Below are positions 34,696 to 46,412 of a stretch of 64,000 nucleotides of DNA, piece by piece. Source of the DNA: Taxillus chinensis (lineage: Eukaryota > Streptophyta > Magnoliopsida > Santalales > Loranthaceae); contig CM042092.1 of assembly GCA_023512835.1 (NCBI GenBank), positions 51,032,400-51,096,399 on the forward strand, read 5' to 3'. The position numbers and the translations under genes were made by a program. The first letter of the stretch is position 1. The number at the start of each line of letters is the position of its first letter. The notes beneath the pieces are model-generated. The model saw only the letters and a program-made list of their open reading frames with translations, made no database searches and was not told where the DNA came from.

Positions 34696-36369
34696 TGCAG
34701 ATTTGATGAGAAGGAAAAGAGGAAAGGTGAGGTCTTGACAGTAGAAGAAGCAACGAGAGGTTTAGGGATTTGAAATGAGCAATACTCGTGCTTCGCAGGA
34801 ATGATCAGAACATATAAGACCGAGTCCGCAAATGTCAGTGGGTCTAGGAATGTGCGAGTGAGATAGGGACCCGCGCGACATGCTGATGTCATTAGTCTGG
34901 ATATCGATGCGTCTCTGAATAAAACGATGTCGTGGAGACCGCATGACCAAGTAGAGATTACAACTGGTTGCCATCCAGAGTAGTGTGTATGCAACCCGAG
35001 ATTTGCATTTAATGAATCATCATTATTCCTCCTCAAAAGCATGCGACATATGAGTATACGTGGATTGTCACAATTGAACAATGTTAAGAGTCCGGAGGTA
35101 AGAGCTGACACTCATCCGGAGTTAATAATATTCGTGGAAGAGTATCCGGATGAATAATAGACCTTGTCCGTCGTAAACAGAGTTTGGTGAGAGAGTAAAG
35201 TAGATTCCTTTGCAGTCAAAAAGTCGAAGAGAAGAGAAGTACCACAACACTTCAAATCCGAGACTATGGACTGGATTTATCAATACGGTTGCAAAGAAAA
35301 TCTGAACCTGTAGCTAAATAAAGATGTACTGAAAATACAAAAGCTTAACAGGCAAGGATTAGTACGGATTAGAGAAGATAAGCAGTGAAAAACAACATAA
35401 TCCGAACTAATAAGAAACAGAACTCATGCATGGCTAAGAATGTAGTAGACGTATGCAACGTGAAAGTGATCAATATTACTGAATCAGGGCATATGTCAGA
35501 TAGCAATACACAGGTTCATATAGGTCAACATAGCGAAACCGTCTTGCTGAACAGCGTAGCTAAGATTAATCAAAGAGCATATGATTTGGCTTCATTAGGA
35601 TTCATGAGTGAGCAATGATAAAGCGAACACATGTCAAAAGAAGGCAGATGATTAGTCGATTAAAATGCATGGTTGAAGAAAGAAAATACATCCAAACATG
35701 CCACTTTTCTGATTTAAAACAACATGTCTAGTCAGATCCGGAAGTAAAAGTTTAGAGGAGGGAGAATCCGAGACATATTAGGGGTTCATTGCTGCTCCCC
35801 CGTAGATCATTTAATCCTCTCAATGAAAAGCTCCCCCTCAGATAGACAGTCAGGAAAAAAGGTCATGAGACATATACGGGGGTATTACTGAATAATATAT
35901 AAAGTATTTTCTCCCCCGTAGATTGTGCAATCCTCTCGGTTGACCGTTCCGATTTGTAGTTCAGCACTGTCTATCTTACTAGAAAACTATACTTCAGAAG
36001 CTGATCAAACTGCGATTGAATATTCATCCACCAGGCATTCCAAGCTAGCCCATTTCACTTCTTCAACTATGCATGTTAATAGAGTAATCTAAATGAACAT
36101 GCTTTTGTCATGTGGTGATCAGTGGAAATTAAGATCATGAAACCAGAAAGAGGTGAATCATATAAACTGTAATTTTGTTATCTTTAAACGACTTCAGTTG
36201 GGAAACGCAAGCATCCTCCCAATATGAGGTTGAGATTAATATCAGAAACATGAAACCGTTAAACAGTAAGTATGATCAGCAATACAGTCAGTGAGTTTCT
36301 ACTACTTTCAGTAAACGTACAATGCATGGTCTGTGAGTAAATATACTGTTGGGTAATTCAAATGTGAAG
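34696..36369 (-). other. Spacer between pol and the extra ORF of copy B
   Basis: No gene is seen. It matches the copy A spacer and keeps the purine-rich runs (minus-strand GGGGGAG near 35915 and 35835, and a CGGGGGAGCAG near 35797) and the TTTATATATTATTC stretch near 35895. An open frame at 35111-34650 overlaps the ORF start in another frame. Confidence 0.55.
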
Positions 36370-39300
36370 CTATGCAGAGAAGTCGAGCATACCTAATCGG
36401 AAGAGTAGTTCAGAAAACCTCGCATCAGGTAGGGGCTTTGTAAGTATGTCTGCTAATTGATCTTCAGTGGCAACATGTTCCAGTGAAATATGCTTTTTGA
36501 GAACATGATCGCGTATGAAGTGATACCTGACCTCAATGTGCTTCGTCTTTGGATGCATGACAGGATTGTTGCTGATGGCAATTGCACTAGTGTTGTCACA
36601 ATAAAGTGGAATAGAGGACATGTCGAATCCGTAGTCGATAAGTTGACTTTGCATCCAAAGTAGGCGTGCGCAAAGAACTTCCGGCGACTATATATTCCGC
36701 CTCGGCGGTAGAGGTTGATACGGAATTCGCTTCTTCTTGAACCATGAGATCAATCTATTTCCAAGAAACCGACACGTACCGCTTGTGCTTTTCTTGTCGA
36801 TGCGACATCCAATGAAGTCGGCATCGAGTACTCGGATAAGGTGAAGTTGGACTCCTTTGGGTACCGAGTCCCAAATTCATCGTCCCTTTGAGATACCTTA
36901 ATATCCGTTTTACATGAAGCATATGTGACTCCTTGGGATTCGCCTGGTATCGTGCACAAATGCAAGTTGCAAACATAATGTCGGGCGACTTGTTGTAAGA
37001 TACGACAAGGATCCGATCATCCCTCTCGTAGTCGATCACATTTACGAGATATGCCGTCCACATCCGGATCTAACTTGGCACCGACAGCATGGGAGTTTTG
37101 ACGGGAGATGAACCTTCCATACCAAACTTCTTAATAAGATCGCGAGTGTACTTAGCCTGATTAATGAAGATTCCTTCCTTTAATTGTTTGACTTCAATTC
37201 CAAGGAAGTAGGACAGTTCTCCCATCATGCTCATTTCAAACTTGCCCGTCATCAACTTAGCAAACTCTTCACAAAGCTTCGTATTCGTTGATCCGAAAAT
37301 AATATCATCCACGTATATTTGTACGATCAGAGTGTGTCCTTTCTCTTTTCGTAGAAATAGGGTGGTGTCTATCTTCCCTTTTTGGAAGTTATGAGCAAGT
37401 AGGAATTCTGACAGTGTGTCATACCAGGCTCTTGGAGCTTGCTTCAAACCATATAGAGCTTTCTGAAGTTTGTAGACAAGATGTCCTGCCTTAGGTTCAA
37501 TGAAGCCGGGAGGTTGTTCAACATACACCTCCTCTTAAAGGTCTCCATTCAGGAATGCGCTCTTGACGTCCATTTGATAAACTATGAAGTTTTCATATGA
37601 AGCATACGCCAGAAACATTCGGATTGCCTCAAGTCTTGCGACCGGAGCAAAGGTTTCATCATAATCTATTCCTTCTTCTTGACGATATCCTTTGGCTACC
37701 AGTCTGGCTTTGTTCCGGATTACTATTCCATCCTTATCAAGCTTGTTCCGGAACACCCATTTAACGCCAATGACTTGCTGAGACTTAGGCCTTGGTACTA
37801 AGGTCCACACATTATTTCTCTTAAATTGATTCAGCTCTTCTTGCATGGCTTCTATCCAATTCGAATCTTGAAGAGCTTCATCTACCACCTTTGGTTCTAT
37901 TTGAGATAGAAAACACGAGTAAAAACTCATGTTAGAGGTGGCTGCTCTTGTTCTTACACCAACAGTAGGATCACCAATCACTTGATCTGAGGGATGGTTT
38001 CGGGTCCATCTATAATTCTGTGCATGTGTTGGTTGATCTTGAACAATTTGAAGCTCTTCCAGATTGGGTGGTTCAGTTGTATTGACTGGTTGAGCTTTGT
38101 CCGGAGTAGATGTTTCCGTATTGAGAGGTACGGATGAACTAGTTGGTTCTTCAACACTGTTTCTTCCAGTGTTAACTAGTCCGGACGGACTTGAAAGTGC
38201 TCCGGAATTTTGTGTATCCGTAGGAGTATGTCCGGAGCTAAATGGTAGTCCGGAGTCAGAGTCATCCGTAGCATCATCCATAAAATTTCGTTGAGATTCG
38301 CTGATGCCACGTGGTTGGTCAGGATATGTAACAGGAAAATTCATAAACTTCGAGTAATCGACGTTGCTGTCCATGACCTGCATATTGGAATTTGAAGAAC
38401 CGACTTTTGACCAATTGAGATTTGCTTCATCAAAGGTCACATGGATAGATTCTTCAACTTTAAAAAGTTTTCTATTGAAGACCCGATAAGCCTTGCTATG
38501 TAGTGAGTACCCGACAAAAATCCCATCATCGATTTTTGGTTCAAATTTATTCCGGGTCTCTTTGCCATTGATCAGTATATAGCAAGTACACCCAAAAGCT
38601 CTGAAATGTGAAATTGAAGGTTTTCGTCCTCTCCACATCTCATAGGGTGTTTTCATGGTAGATTTATTTATTAGAGTTCTGTTCTGAACATAGCAGGCAG
38701 TGGACACATCTTCAGCCCATAGACTGAGAGGAAGCGTTGCCCCTGCTAACATGGATCTACCAGCTTCAACTAAAGTACGATTCTTGCGCTCAGCTACCCC
38801 ATTTTGTTGTGGGGTTCTGGGAGCAGAGAAGTCATGCTGTATGCCCTGTTCAGAACAATATGATCTCATTTCTGAAAAATCAAATTCGTACCATGATCAC
38901 TCCTGATGTATTTAATGCTCGATCCTTGTGAGTTGCTTATCCAGTTGAAGAGATCTACAAGATGTTTAAAAGTTTGATCCTTTGATTTCAGGAACATCAC
39001 CCATGTGTATCCTGGTAAAATCATCGATAACCACAAGGGTATATCTCGCACCAGCTAGTGATGGAACGATATATGGACCACGAGAGGTCCATATGAAGAA
39101 GTTGTAGAGAAGCGATTATTGAGTTAACTGATTTGCTCTTAAAGCTTTGTTTGGTCTGTTTACCAAGTTGGCATTCTTGACAGAGAGAGTCTCCTGGAGA
39201 ACTTGAGTTTGGGTAGACCAGGTGACAAGATCAAGTGACGCTAATTTAGACAAAGTCTTAAAGTTTAAATGTGCGCATCGCTTGTGCCATAACCAACTAT

Positions 39301-39680
39301 CTTCATCTGTTGCTTTCGTGAGGAAGCATACAGGGTCGAAGAATTATTTCTTAAGACCACCGAGTATATGTCCCCATCTCTTGATCCGGATAACTTAACA
39401 TCTCCAGGATAAGTTTTCTCTTCCTATCAGGTGTTGGACAAAAAGGAAACAAGAAATCCTTTGTCACATGGATTCTCGACACTTAGCAAATTATGCTTTA
39501 AACCTTCGACTAGTGCAACTTTAGTGATTGATACACAGCCGTTAGTTAAAGTGCCATACCCGATAGTCTTACCTTTGTTTGTTGTCGCCATATGAAACGG
39601 ATGGACCTTGTTTATCATTAACTTCTACAAGCGAGTCCGATCACTCGTCATATGTCCAGGAGCATCCACTATCAAGGATC
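36370..39680 (-). pseudogene. Pol of copy B: protease, integrase, reverse transcriptase, RNase H
   Basis: Reading on the minus strand: the aspartic protease motif DSGC sits at 39673-39662, with a stop shortly after. Fragment 39618-39427 continues the protease and pre-integrase region. Integrase spans about 39051-38400, with SDHGTN and the catalytic Glu in [11 protein letters not shown]. Reverse transcriptase begins near [12 protein letters not shown] in the frame 38869-37535 and continues in 37528-37070 with YVDDIIFG; the break is a single TAA, best explained as CAA-to-TAA. RNase H fragments follow (37063-36750, 36654-36370), with CDNTSAIAISNNPV and ADILTKPLP. It ends at the stop at 36370. 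The order is typical copia. Broken by several stops and shifts, so not autonomous. Confidence 0.9.
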
Positions 39681-40619
39681 CACTTGCTTTTATTGATCTT
39701 TAACTTCAAGTGATCCGGCAATGCATTCCAGAGATGCTCCTGAAAGACAACAGTTTACACTTTTGGTGCCCAAACTTGTTTCGGGCGGTTAGAGAGAGCA
39801 AGCGATATTGTCAACATTTACTGATTTGATTTTGCTAGGACTCTTAGCTTTCCAAGTTGACATTAACTTGTTAGTTTCAGCTACTTCTTTTATTTGGGTT
39901 TTCTTGGGAGAGACACTCCTTTTAGATTTAGATTTTGTTTTGCTCGAAGAACCCCTTTTATAAAACCGATCTTTATTGGATTGAAATTGATTACAAAGCT
40001 AGCTATCGAGATAGACTCCAACATTCATAGTGATAATGACCCATTTCCCTACGGATGGAACAGACACTATAATGTGAAGTACAAACAGGGGATACGGGTC
40101 TCTTAGATTTTACTGATTTTCTACTCCGTTCCTTGTGGCCTAATCCATTACGTTTGGGTGACGCGCTCTTGGCCCTAAATGCGTCGGCCTTAGTCTTGTC
40201 TTTCTTTTTGGGTGCTACGGTTTTGGCTTTAATCGTAGCAGCCTTCCCTTCATCTTTAGTTACGGGTGCTTCTTGGTTCGGGAATTGCGGGAACAACCTC
40301 TGCTCCACAGTCATAAACTATGGTGCCACCTGAAATGAAACCATCCAACGGTTTAGATGTACTAACAGGATATAAGTTGGTTAGTTTAGGAGTGAAATCC
40401 GGAGGACACTCGGTAGCTTGAGCTATGGAAGTTAATGGTTCGGAACCTAGGCCAGGTTTGACTCGGATGTCGTCAGGATCGGTCCTAAAGGTAGAGGCTA
40501 TTTCCCCGGATTTTAGCCACTTACGATTTATTTCCTTTTCCTGTCCAGTTCATTTTCGAGTCTTTTTACTATAACTTTTAGGCCTGAGAGATTGGTATTT
40601 AACAAATGATTTTCAGCTC

Positions 40620-42050
40620 TTAGATCATGATACCAAGCTTCTTTTCCTCCGAAGTCGGTGACGTCCTTTTCGAGTCTATTAATAGTAAATTCAAGACGTT
40701 TATTCGACTTTCCATATCTTTGTACATTTGAGTAATTATTAGTCTCTCATTCTTTTCATGATCACATGCGGTAGTAAGAGATTCTAATTTACTCGGGAGC
40801 TCGAGAGATAGAAGGTACCTCGTATTTGCCATGAGGCGGACGTTCGGCTTAGTGGTCGGCTCATCATCCGAGGATTCCTCCTCGTCTTCCGAGCCACTAA
40901 TGTATTTTGTCACGAGCGCCTTCCTCTTGCTCTTGCCTGTTATCCGAGGTGGAGCGGCGAGGAGTTACCTTGTCACTTTTCTCGGCCACTTTTGTTTTGG
41001 ACCTGCATTCCTTGGCCCAGTGACCGGTTTTCCCACAGTTGAAACATTCCTGGGAACTGGACTCGGTCGTTCCTTCCTTTGAAACGATGATGATGAGCGT
41101 CTTCGATCCCTTTTCTCTTTTCCGTAGGAATCGCTCAAAGGATTTGACAAGAAGGGCTATCTCCTCCTCCTCGTCGAATCGGGAGTCGGATACGTCCGTA
41201 TCATCATTCCTCGGTATTTTAGACATTCCGTAGCTTTGAGAGCTACCCCCTTTTCTTTCCGAGCTATTTTCTCATCTCTCGTCGAGTATTTAAACCTGAC
41301 TTCGTGAGTCCGCAGCTCTCCATACGATTCTTCAAGGGGAACATACGCCGTTTTTGTCCGATTGCATTTGGAGTTGTTTGGAGTAGTAGCGATCCGGCAA
41401 GGAGCGAAAGAACTTGTCATTGATCCGGGATTGAGAATAATGCTCATTGACGGTCTTCGGTTCAAGAATGAGCTTGCCGAATCTCCGATAGATGCTTTCA
41501 AGTGATTCGCCCGGTTTATGATTAAAACTCTCAAAGTTCAGTCGAGAGTGCAGATCACATTCGCATCCTGGGACCGACTCCCCTCATAGAGGATTGTCGG
41601 TTTGTCCCAAACGACTTTTGCTGTCGTGCAGCCCTGGACGTCCGTGAAAGCCTCGGAATCCAAAGACGATGTAATGTAAGCCGAGCCTTTTCACTAGCGC
41701 CTGCCCCAGGCTCTTTCATCGTTGGTAAGTTCAAGATCTGTCTTTGGCCTCCTAACTCCATGTTCTCCGATAGTCATCGGAATTGGAATCTCCTGATGAA
41801 GACATGGCCACATAAGATGATCATGGCATACCATAAACATCTTCATGCGAGCTTTCCACTGGGAGAAAAGCTCAGGTGTGAATTTGGGCGGTTTCATTAA
41901 AGTAAAACCAGAACTCCGTGGTTGAGAAGCGGCGGCAGCAGCAGGTTGAGGTGGGTCGACATTTTCACTGCTGCTTCGATTCGAGATGGGCTCCTGTGCA
42001 CCTCCGGAGTTAAGGCGAGTGTTGAATAGCATACTGCTTTCTTCGGCCAT
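40620..42050 (-). pseudogene. Gag of copy B
   Basis: Starts MAEESSMLFNTRLNSGG at 42050, then PPKFTPELFSQWKARMKMFM, the usual N-terminal part of a copia gag (capsid-like UBN2/DUF4219 type). Frames shift near 41750, 41540 and 41200. A zinc knuckle CFNCGKTGHWAKEC lies in the frame 41226-40897. An acidic stretch (SGSEDEEESSDDE) and a coiled-coil-like region follow. It packages element RNA. Broken by at least three frameshifts. 39690-40619 links to pol in fragments with Lys-rich sequence. Confidence 0.82.
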
Positions 42051-42098
42051 TTTTGAGATTGAAAGAGTGGGATCTCTACTTAGAACAAAGTAGAACTT

Positions 42099-42110
42099 GC
42101 TTTGATACCA
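42099..42110 (-). other. Primer-binding site of copy B
   Basis: The minus strand reads TGGTATCAAAGC, complementary to the 3' end of plant initiator tRNA-Met with one mismatch, six bases after the 5' LTR. Confidence 0.85.
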
Positions 42111-42116
42111 CTTGAT

Positions 42117-43309
42117 TGTTCCTTGGAGCCTAAAGGGGGGGGGGTGAATAGGCTCTTATTAAAACTCTTTCCTCTCTCTCAAGACACAAACACTTATCTA
42201 GTTTAAGTGATAGAATCACTGCGGAAGATAACCAGATAGTGGAAGTATTTTGTTTTATTATCACAAGATGAATACAACAAAATAGAAGCAAAACTCTCTT
42301 ACACTTTGTTTACAAATGAACTCACACTCTAGCCAAGTTCTATCTCTAAAGATGATAAAACTCCTCTATATTTTCCGACTCTTAACATCTTCTTAAAAAT
42401 GTATAAGTATGAATATTTATACAAAACATTCCTAAGAGACAACCTTGGAACTTGTAGTTCTGGAATGCGTTCCGCACTAACTATCCCTCGGTAATCTCTC
42501 TGCCTTGACTGCTGCGGATTGTGGAGCTCAAGATCTTGGATTTGAAGAGTATAAGTGTCTTTGTGAGTTCCGAGATACAATTAAGGTTGTGTCCACATAT
42601 CCGAATGATCCACGTGTAAGATTCTTCAGGTTCTCAATACATTCGTCTTACATCGGGACACCACGAGCTGATAACTTTAAATGCGATTTAGTTGGAGCAG
42701 TGTCTTTTTGGTCCGGTGTAATTTTCCTTACTCCGTAGCTAATGAAGCTCGGAACCTTACTCCGTGTCAGTGGTTGCTTACTCCGTATCTATTTAGTACT
42801 GGAATCCTTAGTCCGTGTTAGCGCTTCCTTACTCCGCATGTAAGTTCTTTACTCCGTATGTAATTTCCTTACTCTGTATGTAAGTTCCTTACTCCGTATG
42901 TAAGTTCCTTACTCCGGGCGAGTCTTGAAAAGTCTGATAACTTATTCCGTGTCAGCGCTTTCTTACTCCGCATGTAAGTTCCTTACTCCGTATGTAATTT
43001 CCTTACTCCGTATGTAAGTTCCTTACTCCGTATGTAATTTCCTTACTCCGCACTTATCCTTTAAGTTCTTAGTCCGTAGGAATGTTCCTTATTCCGTATG
43101 TATTTGTTACTTGGTTATTTACCAAGTGTTTGACGACACTCACTCTTGTCCGGATCAGGATTATGTATCCTGTCCTTAGCTTTGCTCTCACGAGTGCATC
43201 TCTGGATTAATAACATATCTTCTGCAATGATCAAATAAACACAAAAAATCTCAGATCAAATTACATAAGGCTTTATCAGCATTATCCAAATTCTGGGTTT
43301 GATCCAACA
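42117..43309 (-). repeat. 5' LTR of copy B
   Basis: 1193 bp, nearly identical to 30960-32154. Its 3' end lacks four bases near the terminal ACCATCA (it ends CCAAGGAACA), but the ATGTA duplication beyond 43309 is intact. Confidence 0.92.
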
Positions 43310-43314
43310 ATGTA

Positions 43315-45255
43315 GTTTTGAACTAATGTTTTTAAATTTTTGGAATCGAGAAGGTGACTCGGGTTTCAAAAAATTACAAGAAATTATTTTTGAACTCAGA
43401 GGTGTTATGACGAGCGATCCCGTGTATTTTTTATTTGAAAATGGTCTCATTCTTATGTCAAGCCTTTATTGCACATCCTTAAACAACTTTAGTACAGAAA
43501 ATTATTTTTTTTTGATTTTTTTTGTAATAAGTTCTAGAAATGAATATATGGAATATATATGTCAAAATTCTTAGAATGATGAGTAGAGTGAAAAAATGAG
43601 GCTTATGACTTGATCCGAAGTGTCGTTTTGAACATTGACTGTCAGTTGATCATTATTAATAGTCCAAACATAGTTTTAGTCATAACTTCTTCGTTTGACT
43701 TCAGATTTAATAGCGATCAAAGGCATTGATTCTCAAATTTGATTTTAAATCACCTGAGGCTGGCTCTTTGAAGTTTAAAGGCCTTTTTGAATAAGTCATT
43801 GAAGTTGCACCTTTTGAATCGACAGTCACATTGCTTTATTTGCCTATACAAAGTGAGTAATAAATGGGAAAGAAACACGTAAAGTCGTAATTGTTATCCT
43901 TATCTCCATCTCTAGCAACACCAAGATCGTCATCTCTGTCTTCCTCTCGCTCACTGTCCGATCCGTCATCCATTGCATCTCCTTCGCCTGGATCCTAATC
44001 GAAATTCTTCCTGCTGCCGTGAAGATACCTCTGCTGCTCAATCGGAGCCTCGGCTGTAGAATCAGCCTTTACTGTGTAATCTCTCGCGACGAATCCAAGT
44101 CTAGTGCAGAATTAATTTGCAGCGAGAACCTTTAGTCATTCATTCCTCCGAAGGTGAGACCGAAAGCAATCTCTTTTCCCCTAAGCTTCAATGACTTGGG
44201 ATGAAATTGTAGTTGAGGTGAAGTTAGGGTTTACATGATTAAATTGGTGATATTATGCGATCATGTGGTTCGGTTGTTTAAATTTTTCATGTGGTTTGGT
44301 TTTTAATTCTCCGTTTTGTGCCAATTTTTGGTTGCCGAGAAGCCTTCTTACTCGATCGAACTCCCTCGGCGTGTAGGTGGGTCGTGTGTTAGGGGCAAGG
44401 TGTTTTACTCCTGTCCGATTGGACTGTCTAGCGTGCGACTCTACCCGAGCTTGAGCTAGGGCTTCGCAGTTCAACCTCCTCTTATGGTGGTCCTGTCCAT
44501 ATGATGGTCCTTCCCGACGGCTCCAGTAGATTCGGGGGCACAATCTGGGTTAGGTGTCAGGACTGGGCTTTGCCTTTTCAGATGCTAGTTTGGTTTGTCT
44601 GGTCTTCCTTGCACCTTATTAGTTTTTGTTCTGCCTTTTAATTCTTGTAATTTAATTATAGTGATTATTTGGTATAGGAATATCCCTTTCAAGTAGTACT
44701 CCAACACATACCTCTATCCACATAAGAACATATCTCTATTATTCAAGGTTGCCATGGAGGGGTCACACGTTACCCACAAGCCATTACCTCACGCCTCAAG
44801 CTCTAGTAGCTAGCAAAAGGTAGCCTACAAGGTTTGATTACTTTAAATTTTCACAGGTGCCGAAGTTGAATGCACTCACATATAAAATCAACACCCAAAT
44901 GTTTATAAGTTACTTATTATTCTTCTAGTGTTATAAATATGTATATATATATATTCATTTTACTTTTTTTTAATAGGTCTCCAACGACATTCATTTGAAA
45001 TGGTAACCCAAATGATCTCCTAGGCTTTACTTAACATAAAATGGTGGCTCAAAAGCCCTCCCAGAGAACATACCCCATTATCACAAGAATTAGCAATAAA
45101 AGGTTCACCCAGCCTCACATAAACTAGTACAAGACTCAAGCGACAACTCACTAAGAGAACACGTTACCACCAATAAAAATGAAATCTTATCACACGAGAA
45201 TTGAAATCATACCCTTTATTGAGGTAAGTCCCGTCTTGCTCTTCTACTGGCCTCA
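43315..45255. other. Region between copy B and the gag-like ORF; no gene recognised
   Basis: Probably decayed internal sequence of the G2 element plus other remnants. 43895-44180 looks like a transcribed leader (pyrimidine-rich, then CCGAAGGTGAGACC, a good splice donor), possibly a captured host fragment. 44253-44543 has a minus-strand open frame (96 aa) with no recognisable domain. 44930-44970 is AT-rich. Confidence 0.4.
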
Positions 45256-45816
45256 CTAGGTAGTCCTCCTGCCTCTAATCGGGGCTCGACGTTGAGCTTT
45301 ACCCCTAGCTCGCTGAGCCAGTCCTCTAGCATCGCTCCTGGTCTTACCAAAACAGAGTGTACGAAGATGTCCTACTTTTCCACAAAGGCGGCACCGGTAC
45401 TGCTTCTTGGCACACTCTCTTTTCCAATGTCCCGGTTGTCCACAGCAAGCACAACCCTTAGGGAAACGGGACTCAAATGGGAGTGTTGAGGGTTGACCCC
45501 CAACTTGAAACTCGTGACCATTCTCAACTTGTGCCCTTTGCCTCTTAAGTCCTTCCTGCTGATTGGAAAAATTTGGCTTCCGTTGATCCGCACCCAAACC
45601 CCCCTCAATGATATGGGTTGACAGCTCTTGGCATACCTCGCTCCTAATTAGTTGTCGAATCTGATCCCTCATCTCTTGAATAATTGGGCCAAAAATGCCA
45701 ACCTTTGCCGTGATTAGATTATCACCTTCAGCTTGCAGCTCCCCCACTTGCCCAGCCTGAGTGGCGGGCTCCTCTGTTACCTCAATAGTCGCACGATCTA
45801 CAGTGTTTGGAGACAT
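45256..45816 (-). CDS. Gag-like protein with two zinc knuckles and no capsid (TR-GAG-like)
   Basis: An uninterrupted 186-aa frame. It starts MSPNTVDRATIEVTEEP, followed by a helical segment (IIQEMRDQIRQLIRSEV) that resembles the N-terminal part of the gag at 63310 (LEVQELRESIRQEVREEV). It then goes straight into two CCHC knuckles, CACCGQPGHWKREC and CRLCGKVGHLRTLC, and a basic Arg-rich tail. The capsid (Retrotrans_gag) domain, which in G6 follows the N-terminal part, is absent. It lies about 0.6 kb downstream of the primer site and LTR G2. Elements with a gag but no pol are known as TR-GAG elements. No stops in an otherwise decayed context suggest recent or functional maintenance, but this is inference. 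Confidence 0.65.
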   Translation of the reverse strand: MSPNTVDRATIEVTEEPATQAGQVGELQAEGDNLITAKVGIFGPIIQEMRDQIRQLIRSEVCQELSTHIIEGGLGADQRKPNFSNQQEGLKRQRAQVENGHEFQVGGQPSTLPFESRFPKGCACCGQPGHWKRECAKKQYRCRLCGKVGHLRTLCFGKTRSDARGLAQRARGKAQRRAPIRGRRTT

Positions 45817-46391
45817 TGGCTACACGAAAAGGTAGCGATCCAGATTAACCCTCAACGATCTCAACAACCTCGAGTCCACCACCGACTAAGCAGCTTAAGC
45901 TATAACACGCATTAATACTACACAAATCCATAGATTCACATTGCACAGACGATACAAATTCACACCCCATCACATTGTTCATAACTGCGGTTATTTCACA
46001 CAATACCACACAAATCACAGGCTCTATCATTCCAAAAACACCAACATTATTGTTATTTTTCAATTCATCCACATTTCACAAGCTTTAAGTTCACAAGGAC
46101 AGCTTCAATACCACAAATTCTTTTCCATGCTTTCATGCTCAATTCATCACAAAATTTCAGAGTTGCACACTTAAAACTTTATCACGTTGGAACTATTTAT
46201 CATGCAATTACACATAAGCAACAAATGCAACTAGTGCCCTAATGCCAATGCATGCAAATCCTACCACAGGACTGGACTACCCCAAGTACACCTTAGAGGC
46301 TCAAAGAGGACCGTATTGATCAGGCACGTCCCTCCAGGCTCCTCCAAAGGACTCGAGACAACCAGATCCGCCCACTACCCTAGGCCAACTA
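45817..46391 (-). other. Leader of the G2 element
   Basis: Non-coding sequence between primer site and the gag-like ORF. The part 46225-46390 is similar to the leaders at 48320-48540 and 62880-63030 (on the opposite strand): CTAGTGCCCTAATGCCAATG and the TGATCAGGC block are shared. Confidence 0.65.
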
Positions 46392-46409
46392 GACCATGCT
46401 CTGATACCA
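46392..46409 (-). other. Primer-binding site of the G2 element
   Basis: The minus strand reads TGGTATCAGAGCATGGTC, perfect over the first 12 bases to the initiator tRNA-Met end, three bases after the LTR. Confidence 0.85.
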
Positions 46410-46412
46410 TAT

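Larger units (their letters stand above)
30960..43309 (-). mobile_element. Copy B: complete SIRE-like Ty1/copia element with extra Ulp1-like ORF
   Basis: It is 12,350 bp, bounded by two LTRs (30960-32154 and 42117-43309) and an ATGTA target duplication at 30955-30959 and 43310-43314. Minus-strand order: 5' LTR, tRNA-iMet primer site, gag, protease, integrase, reverse transcriptase, RNase H, a 1.7-kb spacer, the extra ORF, polypurine tract, 3' LTR. INT-before-RT order makes it copia. The long LTRs and a large region after pol fit the SIRE/Maximus lineage. The LTRs differ at roughly 15-20 positions by eye, so insertion is fairly recent, but gag, pol and the extra ORF all carry stops or frameshifts. 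Confidence 0.93.
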
